From assembly GCA_022712835.1 (NCBI GenBank), contig JAFLJU010000162.1:1-6666 (forward strand): a DNA stretch of 6,666 nt, given 5' to 3'. The notes beneath the pieces were generated by a model that was given only the letters and a program-made list of their open reading frames with translations, had not been told where the DNA came from and searched no databases. Below are positions 1 to 5,886 of the stretch, one piece after another. Each line of letters begins with the position of its first letter. Within the stretch, counting starts at the first letter, position 1. This DNA comes from Desulfobacteraceae bacterium (GTDB lineage Bacteria > Desulfobacterota > Desulfobacteria > Desulfobacterales > Desulfobacteraceae). The position numbers and the translations under genes are program-made.

Positions 1-160
1 GATCAAAAAAATATTACACCGATATAATATCAGCACTGGTTCATTTATACAAGGGCCGGAAATTTTTCCAGAGTGTCCACAGGGGTCAGTATCCAGCTGA
101 AAATTTCCATTGAGATGAACGGTTGATGAGACCGGAAAAGCAGGGAAGGCAAGGTGAAAT

Positions 161-181
161 GGGGCGGTATTTAACCGCCCC
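161..181. repeat. GC-rich perfect inverted repeat (hairpin)
   Basis: GGGGCGGT at 161-168 pairs perfectly with ACCGCCCC at 174-181, leaving a 5-nt loop (ATTTA). The eight pairs, seven of them G-C, should make a stable RNA hairpin on either strand. No run of T follows on either side: the plus strand continues CAGCAC and the minus strand ATTTCACC. It is therefore a poor canonical terminator. It could be a back-up terminator or 3'-end stabilising structure for the minus-strand operon, or a leftover of the degraded plus-strand sequence that follows it. Confidence 0.45.
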
Positions 182-187
182 CAGCAC

Positions 188-241
188 AATATCAAACGGG
201 CCACACTGAACAATAAGCTCAAAAAATATGGGCTGACCTGA
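188..241 (+). pseudogene. C-terminal Fis-type helix-turn-helix fragment of a sigma-54-dependent regulator (remnant)
   Basis: Reading the plus strand from 188 gives NIKRATLNNKLKKYGLT, then TGA at 239-241. This closely fits the last helix of the Fis-type DNA-binding domain that ends NtrC-family regulators (pattern I-x-R-x-T-L-x-x-K-L-K-K-Y-G-L, stop soon after). Upstream in the same frame the match is lost at once, and stops occur at 155-157 and 116-118. The other two frames do not supply the preceding helix or the AAA+ domain. What is seen is thus about 17 codons plus a stop with no body, best read as the 3' remnant of a deleted or rearranged regulator gene. Chance resemblance cannot be excluded for so short a match. 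If real, it may be the relic of a two-component regulator that once sat convergent with the metal-efflux operon, but that is inference. Confidence 0.45.
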
Positions 242-259
242 AAATTATGTGTTTGGAAG

Positions 260-290
260 AAAGGGCAAGGGAGATCCTCCCGTGCCCTTT
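260..290 (-). terminator. Probable intrinsic terminator of the efflux operon
   Basis: A long hairpin lies 111 nt past the stop codon of the last operon gene. The arms 260-273 and 277-290 pair at 13 of 14 positions (one mismatch, 268 against 282) around a 3-nt loop. In the minus-strand transcript the stem reads AAAGGGCA-C-GGGAG, loop, CTCCC-T-TGCCCTTT and runs into CTTCC. The T-tract is short and broken (TTTCTT), so termination may be incomplete. The stem is nearly symmetrical and might also stop plus-strand transcription, but no plus-strand gene is established here. The position and stem strength support the call; the weak tail lowers confidence. Confidence 0.6.
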
Positions 291-401
291 GGCTATTTCA
301 AATGATGTATATTTATATGAAACTCCGGCCAAGGCATTGCAATTATATGAGTTTCATTTTTTGTTGTGTAGGAGCAAATACCTTAGCTCCGGCCATGCCG
401 G

Positions 402-872
402 TTATTTCATTTCATGGGTAAAGCTGTCCACCAGCTTGCTGTCTCCCACAAGGGCCTTGGCCGTAATGGTGTAGATGCCTTTGTGCTTCATATCCGCTGT
501 GATACCGAACCCATTACTCATATACATGGCCATGGCTTTCTGGGGAGTCCCCTGATCATCCTTGATCATGAATCCGACCTTTCCTTCAAGAACGGGTTTA
601 TGATCTTTATCCATGATATAAAGCATGATGTGATGGGGCTTATCCATGTCTTTTTTGTCATCGGCTTTCTGATCACGAAGATCCATAAGGTAATAGGAGA
701 GCATAAACCCATCCACCATGGATTCATGGAAAAGATCTCCAATTTTGTCTGATGAAGACATATCATGGCCTTTCATGTCATCACCTGCTAAGGCATCACC
801 GGCAAAGGCAGCACCGGTCAAAATCAATGCGGTAAAAATAAGGGTAATAATGGGTTTCAAAATTGAGTTCAT
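402..872 (-). CDS. Putative periplasmic Met/His-rich metal-binding protein, last gene of the efflux operon
   Basis: This is a 156-residue secreted protein of unnamed family. Residues 1-24 form a signal peptide with a hydrophobic core and an AFA site at 22-24; cleavage after ALA at 27-29 is also possible. The remainder is acidic and Cys-free, with about 14 Met and 7 His, including DMKGHDM (32-38), HHIM (80-83), MAMYM (114-118) and ADMKHKG (127-132). The C-terminal half alternates hydrophobic strands with turns and ends in a GIYTITAKALVGD segment. This suggests a small beta-sandwich of the YtkA/FixH or CopC-like kind, which is inference. An AAAGGA Shine-Dalgarno (881-886) lies 8 nt before the ATG, and cusA ends 16 nt upstream. 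Its place beside cusBA, its export and its Met/His content suggest Cu(I)/Ag(I) binding or delivery to the pump, analogous to CusF. It shows no CusF sequence pattern. CDS call firm; function tentative. Confidence 0.9.
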   Translation of the reverse strand: MNSILKPIITLIFTALILTGAAFAGDALAGDDMKGHDMSSSDKIGDLFHESMVDGFMLSYYLMDLRDQKADDKKDMDKPHHIMLYIMDKDHKPVLEGKVGFMIKDDQGTPQKAMAMYMSNGFGITADMKHKGIYTITAKALVGDSKLVDSFTHEMK

Positions 873-888
873 GGGTAAATTCCTTTCT

Positions 889-3800
889 TTATAGGTTGTT
901 TGTTTTATTGAGTTCCCAGGTTTTCCACAGATCGTAGATCACCGGGATAATGATTAATGTCATAATGGTGGAGGAAATAAGCCCACCCACCATGGGGGCG
1001 GCGATCCGTTTCATGATCTGGGAGCCAGCACCAGCACCGTACATGACCGGCAAAAGACCGATCAGGGTGGTGGCAACGGTCATGATTTTAGGCCGGACCC
1101 TGTCCACGGCACCTTCAACAATGGCGGCATGGAGGTCGGCAGCCGTGTTCATCTGATTTTCTTTTGTTTTCCGCTTAAACACCTCATCCAGGTAGACCAG
1201 CATAACAATACCGGTTTCCGTGGCAAGGCCTGCCAGGGCAATGAACCCCACCCCCACGGCAACGGACATGTTGTATCCCAAAAGATAAATCAGCCAGAAC
1301 CCGCCCAGAAGGGCAAAGGGAAGACTGGCCATCACAATGACCACCTCGATGATATTGTTAAAGTGGATAAAGAGCAGGATAAAGATCACCAGCAGGGTGG
1401 CCGGAACAATCACGTTCAGGGTTTTCCGGGCCTTTTCCATATACTCATACTGGCCGGACCAGACAAGGGAGTATCCGGCTGGCAGCTGGATGTTTTCATC
1501 CACAAGTTTTTGGGCCTGCTTCACATAGCTGCCAATATCAATATTCTGAATATCCACAAATACCCAGGCACTTCGTTTGGAGTTCTCACTCTTGATGCCG
1601 GCAGGCCCCTTTTTAATGGAAATATCCGCCAACTGGATCAGGGGCACCTGGGCGCCGGAAGGCGTGGGCACCAACACCCGTCGCAGCTCGTCAATATTGT
1701 CCCGAAATTTTCGATTGTAGCGCAGGTTAACAGGATACCGTTCCAACCCCTCCACGGTATAGGTCACATTCATCCCGCCGATGGCTGTCTTGATGATATC
1801 CTGGACATCCTGAATTGTCAGGCCGTACCGGGCGATCTCTTTTCTTTTGATGGTAAAATCAAGGTAATTACCGCCGGTGACCCGCTCGGAAAATACCGAC
1901 CGGGTGCCTTTTTCATTTCTGAGCAGGGCCTCGATCTGTTCGCCTAACCCTGCCAGGGTGGAAAGATCGGGTCCCATGATCTTGATGCCCACCGGGGTTT
2001 TAATGCCCGTGGAGAGCATATCAATCCTTGTCTTGATGGGCATGGTCCAGGCATTGGTCAGCCCGGGAAACTTCACCGCCTGATCCAGGTCATCGGACAG
2101 CTCCTGGATGGTGATATACCGATCTTGTGGTAAAACCCAGGTGAACGGTACTTTTAAAAAGCCGGGCCAGCCTGAATAAAACCAGTCAATGGGTTTTTTC
2201 CGCCATTCATGGAGAATTTTTCCCCGTACCTGTTCCGGCCAGACCCAGGTCAAAGGCTTTTTCAGCCAGCCAGGCCAGCCTGAATAAAACCGCTCCTTTT
2301 CAATCTGTTCATACTCCACCTGGGGTCTGAGCATGATCACAGTTTCGATCATGGACAAGGGGGCTGGATCCGTTGAGGTCTCCGCACGACCAATCTTTCC
2401 CAGGGTGCTTTTCACTTCGGGAAACCGCTGGATGATCTTGTCGGTCTGCTGGAGCAGTTCCTTTGCCTTGGTGATGGAGATCCCGGGCAGGGTGGTGGGC
2501 ATGTACAAAAGATCCCCCTCGTTCAAGGGGGGCATGAATTCGCTGCCCACGCGACTCATGGGATACCAGGTCACGGCAATGGCTGCAAGCGCAATGACCA
2601 CCGTTACTTTCCGCCATTTTAATACCCGCTTGATGGCGGGCAGATAGATCCGGATCAGAAACCGGTTCAAAGGGTTTCTCTTTTCGGGGATTATTTTCTG
2701 GGGGGCAAGACACAGCCCCAGGAACAGGGAAAGTCCAAGGGCCGCAACCAGGCTTAATTCAGGCAGTTTAAATCCGGCAAGACCAAAGCCGACAACAACC
2801 AGGGGAGGTCCTGCCATGGCCAGTATCCAGATCTTTATCTTCCGACCCCTGGATAATAAAGGATCAATGGTGTTCTCCCGGACAAAAAAGGTCATGAGCA
2901 CCGGGATAATGGTGATGGCCAGAATGGAAGAGGCGGCCATGGCTGTGGTCTTGGTATAGGCCAGGGGCCGAAACATCCGGCCCGACTGTTCCGTTAAGCT
3001 GAACACCGGCAAAAATGAGACCGTAATGATCAAAAGGCTGAAAAACAAGGCCGGCCCCACTTCCTTGGAGGCGTCGATGATGATCTGGGTATGGCTCTTT
3101 TTGCCCTTGTCCCGTTCCAGATGTTTGTGGGCATTTTCCACCATCACAATGGAGGCGTCCACCATGACCCCGATGGCAATGGCAATCCCCCCCAGGCTCA
3201 TGATGTTGGCATTCACCCCAAAGGGATACATGATCAGAAAAGACATCAATATGCCCACGGGAAGCGTGAAAATGGCCACAAAGGCGGATCTGAAATGAAG
3301 CAAAAAGATGACGCAGATAAGGGTTACCACGATCATCTCTTCGGTGAGCTTGGCTTTCAGAGTCTCAACTGCCCGCTCGATAAGCGAGGACCTATCATAG
3401 CCGGCAATGATCTCAACCCCCTCGGGCAGTCCTTTTTCCAGATCCTTTAACTTTTCTTTTACCCGTTGGATCACCTCAAGGGCATTTTCACCATAGCGCA
3501 TGATAACCACGCCGCCAACCGTTTCCCCTTCTCCGTTCCATTCCAGGATTCCCCGGCGCAATTCAGGGCCGATCCCGATATTGGCAATATCCTTTAATAA
3601 AATAGGGGTGCCTTTGTCATCAACGGAAACCGCAATCAGTTCAAGGTCCTCAACCGACTTTATATACCCCAGGCCCCGAACCATGAATTCGGTTTCCCCC
3701 ATCTCAATGAGCTTGCCCCCCACGTCGGCATTGGAGCGCTGGATGGCTTTTTTTATTTTCTGGATGGGAATATTATAGGAAAGCAGCTTGTTGGGATCCA

Positions 3801-4371
3801 CCTCCACCTGGTATTGTTTGACAAACCCGCCGATGCTGGCAACTTCTGACACCCCGGGAACAGCAGTCAGTTCATACCGCAAAAACCAGTCCTGGAGGGA
3901 GCGCAGCTCTGAAAGATCGGTTTTGCCCGTGGTGTCTTTTAAGATGTATTCATATACCCAGCCAACCCCGGTGGCATCGGGCCCAAGGCTGGGGGTGACC
4001 CCGGCCGGCAGGCGGTCGGACACAAAATTTAAGTATTCCATGACCCGGGATCTGGCCCAGTAAATATCGGTACCGTCCTCAAAAATAAGGTAAACAAAGG
4101 AAACCCCGAAAAAAGAGTACCCTCTTACCACCTTGGCAAAGGGGACGCTGAGCATGGCCGTTGTCAAAGGGTAGGTGACCTGGTCCTCCACCACCTCGGG
4201 GGCCTGGCCCGGATATTCCGTATAAATAATGACCTGGACGTCGGAAAGATCCGGAATGGCATCCAAAGGCGTGTTGAGCATGGCCAGGATACCCGCGACA
4301 ATGACAAAAAAGGTTGCCAGGACCACCATGAATCTATTGTTTACAGACCATTCGATTATTTTATCTATCAT
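889..4371 (-). CDS. cusA: CusA-type heavy-metal efflux RND transporter, inner-membrane proton antiporter
   Basis: This 1160-residue HME-RND pump protein exports Cu(I)/Ag(I) from periplasm or cytoplasm using the proton gradient. The family N-terminus (IPDLSDVQVIIYTEYPGQAP at 39-58) follows TM1 at about 13-32. Proton-relay residues match E. coli CusA as I recall it: D405, E1052 (E939) and K1095 (K984). The metal-site methionines are M624, M674 and M785 (M573, M623, M672). Intramembrane pairs M391/M1120, M403/M478 and M410/M493 are kept, but M271 of the periplasmic pair is Leu. E. coli CusA has 1047 residues. The excess comes from a hydrophobic hairpin at about 499-558 and a Trp-rich insert at about 682-748 that contains a tandem repeat. 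An AAGGA Shine-Dalgarno (4380-4384) lies 8 nt before the ATG, and the cusB stop is 15 nt upstream. The Met residues favour Cu/Ag over the Zn/Co/Cd of CzcA; the exact substrate is inferred. Confidence 0.96.
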   Translation of the reverse strand: MIDKIIEWSVNNRFMVVLATFFVIVAGILAMLNTPLDAIPDLSDVQVIIYTEYPGQAPEVVEDQVTYPLTTAMLSVPFAKVVRGYSFFGVSFVYLIFEDGTDIYWARSRVMEYLNFVSDRLPAGVTPSLGPDATGVGWVYEYILKDTTGKTDLSELRSLQDWFLRYELTAVPGVSEVASIGGFVKQYQVEVDPNKLLSYNIPIQKIKKAIQRSNADVGGKLIEMGETEFMVRGLGYIKSVEDLELIAVSVDDKGTPILLKDIANIGIGPELRRGILEWNGEGETVGGVVIMRYGENALEVIQRVKEKLKDLEKGLPEGVEIIAGYDRSSLIERAVETLKAKLTEEMIVVTLICVIFLLHFRSAFVAIFTLPVGILMSFLIMYPFGVNANIMSLGGIAIAIGVMVDASIVMVENAHKHLERDKGKKSHTQIIIDASKEVGPALFFSLLIITVSFLPVFSLTEQSGRMFRPLAYTKTTAMAASSILAITIIPVLMTFFVRENTIDPLLSRGRKIKIWILAMAGPPLVVVGFGLAGFKLPELSLVAALGLSLFLGLCLAPQKIIPEKRNPLNRFLIRIYLPAIKRVLKWRKVTVVIALAAIAVTWYPMSRVGSEFMPPLNEGDLLYMPTTLPGISITKAKELLQQTDKIIQRFPEVKSTLGKIGRAETSTDPAPLSMIETVIMLRPQVEYEQIEKERFYSGWPGWLKKPLTWVWPEQVRGKILHEWRKKPIDWFYSGWPGFLKVPFTWVLPQDRYITIQELSDDLDQAVKFPGLTNAWTMPIKTRIDMLSTGIKTPVGIKIMGPDLSTLAGLGEQIEALLRNEKGTRSVFSERVTGGNYLDFTIKRKEIARYGLTIQDVQDIIKTAIGGMNVTYTVEGLERYPVNLRYNRKFRDNIDELRRVLVPTPSGAQVPLIQLADISIKKGPAGIKSENSKRSAWVFVDIQNIDIGSYVKQAQKLVDENIQLPAGYSLVWSGQYEYMEKARKTLNVIVPATLLVIFILLFIHFNNIIEVVIVMASLPFALLGGFWLIYLLGYNMSVAVGVGFIALAGLATETGIVMLVYLDEVFKRKTKENQMNTAADLHAAIVEGAVDRVRPKIMTVATTLIGLLPVMYGAGAGSQIMKRIAAPMVGGLISSTIMTLIIIPVIYDLWKTWELNKTNNL
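2122..2289 (-). repeat. Tandem Trp-rich motif repeat inside cusA
   Basis: Two copies of a 20-residue motif lie 36 residues (108 bp) apart in the porter domain of CusA. Copy 1 is FYSGWPGWLKKPLTWVWPEQ (residues 695-714, 2230-2289) and copy 2 is FYSGWPGFLKVPFTWVLPQD (residues 731-750, 2122-2181). They share 14 of 20 residues. At the DNA level a 19-nt block is identical between 2165-2183 and 2273-2291, exactly 108 bp apart. Eight Trp fall within residues 699-745. The segment lies between the metal-site methionines M674 and M785, so it should be periplasmic and near the metal cleft. E. coli CusA lacks it. The second copy joins smoothly to the conserved ITIQEL segment, so the first is probably the added one (inference). 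Confidence 0.8.
2698..2877 (-). other. Extra hydrophobic hairpin inserted in CusA between TM6 and TM7
   Basis: Residues about 499-558 of CusA have no counterpart in the E. coli protein as I recall it, where TM6 runs almost directly into the NPLNRFLIR segment (here 566-574). The insert contains two hydrophobic stretches, about 513-533 and 539-556, separated by a short KLPE turn and bounded by RGRK and PQK. That is what a membrane hairpin would look like. A pair of added helices would leave the rest of the RND topology unchanged. The position corresponds to the cytoplasmic loop that joins the two halves of the protein. Its role is unknown. Confidence 0.65.
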
Positions 4372-4386
4372 CTCAGAATTCCTTGT

Positions 4387-5886
4387 CTATTCCATGTCTT
4401 GAAAAAAATCGTCCGAAGGCTTTTTCTCATCCATCTCATCCATCTCGTCAAAGAACCCAGAATCCTCTTTTACCGCCGTCTTGCCCGCCTTGGCAGGTCC
4501 TGATTTGGACTCGATCATTTTCTGTATCGCCTCTTTGAGTTTGGATTCAGAATCCAGCAGAAACTGGCCCGAGACCACAATATTTTCTCCCGGGGTAAGG
4601 CCGGTCAAGACCTGCACCTTCCCATCTTCCAGAAAAACGCCTGTGGTGATCTGCCGGGGAGTAAATTTGCCCTTCCCCTTTGCCACGAAAACCAATTGCC
4701 GGTCTCCTGAATGAATAACCGCCTGGGAAGAGATAAACAGGCCGGTTTTATCTGCATTGGTTTGAATTTTAATTTGTGCAAACATATCCGGTTTCAGTTC
4801 TCCTGTCTCATTGTCAAAGGCGATCCGAATGATGACGTCCCGGGTTTTGGCCTGAAGATAGGGGAAAATATAGGAAATCTTCCCTTTATAGATTTTACCC
4901 GGATTATAGGACAGGGTCATCTCCACCGCTTGCCCCTCATGGACCAGGTTCTGTTCATATTCAAAAATATGGGCCTCCACCCAGACCCTGGACAGATCGG
5001 AAATGGTAAACAGGCTTTCACCAGATTTTACAAAAGCCCCTTCAATGACGTTTTTTTGGGTGACCACCCCCTTATAAGGAGACCTGACCGCCAGGCTTTT
5101 TTGGACCTGTCCGGTCTGTTCAATGCGGGCCATTTCAATGTCTGCGATGTCATAATATTGGAGTCTTTTTTTGGCTGAGGCTAAAAGTTCTTTATTCAAT
5201 AGGCTTTTGTTTTTCTTATAATTTTTATAAACAGACAGATATTCCTCCTGGGATGCCAGAAGAGAGGGGGAATATATTTCGTACAAGGCTTGCCCTTTTT
5301 CCACCCTGAATCCCGTATAATCTGCGTATAGCGTTTCGATCCACCCGGAAGATTTCTGGCTGATGATACCGGTTCTGGTTTCATCATAGGTGACATGCCC
5401 GTAGGTTTTGATGGTGTGATTCAAAGGACCTTTTTCAACGGGTTCGATTTTCAGACCCATGTTCTGTTCCACCACTGGGTTTATTCTAATATCGACTCCC
5501 CCCACAAGTTCGTCCTCATACACCGGAACCAGATCCATGCCCATCTTACTTTTGCCCGGTGCTTCATAAATTTCCGTGGGGTCCATGGGCGCCTTCCAAT
5601 AGACTATTTTTCGTTCCTTGTCATCGTCATCTTCTGCCATCTCATCCTCGTACACAGGGACAAGATCCATGCCCATCTTACTTTGGCCTGGTTCTTCATA
5701 GATCTCAGTGGGGTCCATGGGGGCCTTCCAATAGATGATTTTCCGTTCTTTTGTGCCCTCTTTGGTTGCTTGTCCTGTTGTCGGGGAATCCGAGTTGAAC
5801 CCCAGGGAAGTCATAAGATAAAAAACAGCTATACCCGTTATCAGCGCAGTGAAGATAATGGTCAATCCAAACCTTTTTATGTTCAT
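4387..5886 (-). CDS. cusB: CusB-type periplasmic adaptor (membrane fusion protein) with two heavy-metal-binding domains
   Basis: This 499-residue adaptor links the RND pump to the outer-membrane channel and offers metal to the pump. Residues 7-30 form a hydrophobic signal/anchor without a lipobox Cys. Two near-identical Met-type heavy-metal-binding modules follow (47-82 and 91-126), with candidate ligands M57, M71, M73 and M101, M115, M117; E. coli CusB has one set (M49, M64, M66). The barrel-sandwich, hairpin and beta-barrel regions occupy roughly 140-440, including SGWIETLYADYTGFRVEKGQ (180-199), YSPSLLASQEEYL (205-217), the helical hairpin at about 210-262 and SPYKGVVTQKNVIEGAFVKSGE (269-290, split across two strands). 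The tail (475-499) is acidic with three Met. The ATG overlaps the upstream stop as ATGA, with Shine-Dalgarno AGGGGA (5894-5899) 7 nt before it, so it is probably translationally coupled. The TAG stop lies 15 nt before cusA. Confidence 0.95.
   Translation of the reverse strand: MNIKRFGLTIIFTALITGIAVFYLMTSLGFNSDSPTTGQATKEGTKERKIIYWKAPMDPTEIYEEPGQSKMGMDLVPVYEDEMAEDDDDKERKIVYWKAPMDPTEIYEAPGKSKMGMDLVPVYEDELVGGVDIRINPVVEQNMGLKIEPVEKGPLNHTIKTYGHVTYDETRTGIISQKSSGWIETLYADYTGFRVEKGQALYEIYSPSLLASQEEYLSVYKNYKKNKSLLNKELLASAKKRLQYYDIADIEMARIEQTGQVQKSLAVRSPYKGVVTQKNVIEGAFVKSGESLFTISDLSRVWVEAHIFEYEQNLVHEGQAVEMTLSYNPGKIYKGKISYIFPYLQAKTRDVIIRIAFDNETGELKPDMFAQIKIQTNADKTGLFISSQAVIHSGDRQLVFVAKGKGKFTPRQITTGVFLEDGKVQVLTGLTPGENIVVSGQFLLDSESKLKEAIQKMIESKSGPAKAGKTAVKEDSGFFDEMDEMDEKKPSDDFFQDME
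5509..5748 (-). repeat. Tandem duplication of the heavy-metal-binding domain in cusB
   Basis: Two 36-residue modules sit in tandem with a period of 44 residues (132 bp): copy 1 at 5641-5748 and copy 2 at 5509-5616. An acidic linker (MAEDDDDK) separates them. They differ at only three residues (I51/V95, E65/A109, Q68/K112). At the DNA level I count 16 differences in 108 positions, 13 of them silent. Each copy carries YWKAPMDP and SKMGMDLVPVYEDE, the Cys-free form of the heavy-metal-binding domain. The silent-dominated divergence indicates that the duplication is not recent and that both copies are kept under protein-level selection. Confidence 0.9.

Larger units (their letters stand above)
1..401. 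other. Intergenic region downstream of the efflux operon
   Basis: No intact gene is visible here. It holds a probable terminator hairpin (260-290), a GC-rich hairpin (161-181), and a plus-strand fragment resembling a Fis-type helix-turn-helix (188-241). Two plus-strand frames are open from the left edge but close early, one with TGA at 98-100 and one with TGA at 111-113. Neither gives a recognisable protein, though either could be the last codons of a gene entering from the left. A weak minus-strand promoter-like arrangement exists: TTGTAT at 47-52, a 17-nt spacer, and TGATATTAT (extended -10) at 24-32. It would fire leftward out of the window. Only the -10 is good, so it is not called as a feature. 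The region is more AT-rich and less ordered than the coding part. Confidence 0.6.

Noticed and set aside
24..52. Minus-strand promoter (TTGTAT, 17 nt, TGATATTAT) reading out of the left edge
   Set aside because: The -35 matches only three of six positions and no downstream gene is visible to support it. AT-rich intergenic DNA gives such matches often.
326..341. Sigma-54-like promoter on the plus strand (GG, 10 nt, GC spacing with TTGCA)
   Set aside because: The -12 half and the spacing fit, but the -24 half matches only GGC. It would direct transcription antisense into the Met-rich gene with nothing to express.
317..357. 9-bp inverted repeat followed by six T on the plus strand, as a plus-strand terminator
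   Set aside because: The stem is AT-rich with a 23-nt loop, and no plus-strand gene is seen upstream that needs it.
247..474. Plus-strand open frame of 75 codons at the 3' end of the operon
   Set aside because: It runs through the terminator hairpin and overlaps the end of the Met-rich gene antisense. It has no ribosome-binding site or recognisable protein features.
1129..1947. Plus-strand open frame of 272 codons antisense to cusA
   Set aside because: It is the mirror of a long, strongly supported coding frame. Its product is rich in His, Gly, Asn and Gln with no family resemblance, typical of an antisense shadow.
2309..2713. Minus-strand open frame of 134 codons inside cusA in another frame
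   Set aside because: It overlaps the conserved metal-site region of CusA, which is intact in its own frame, so no frameshift is implied.
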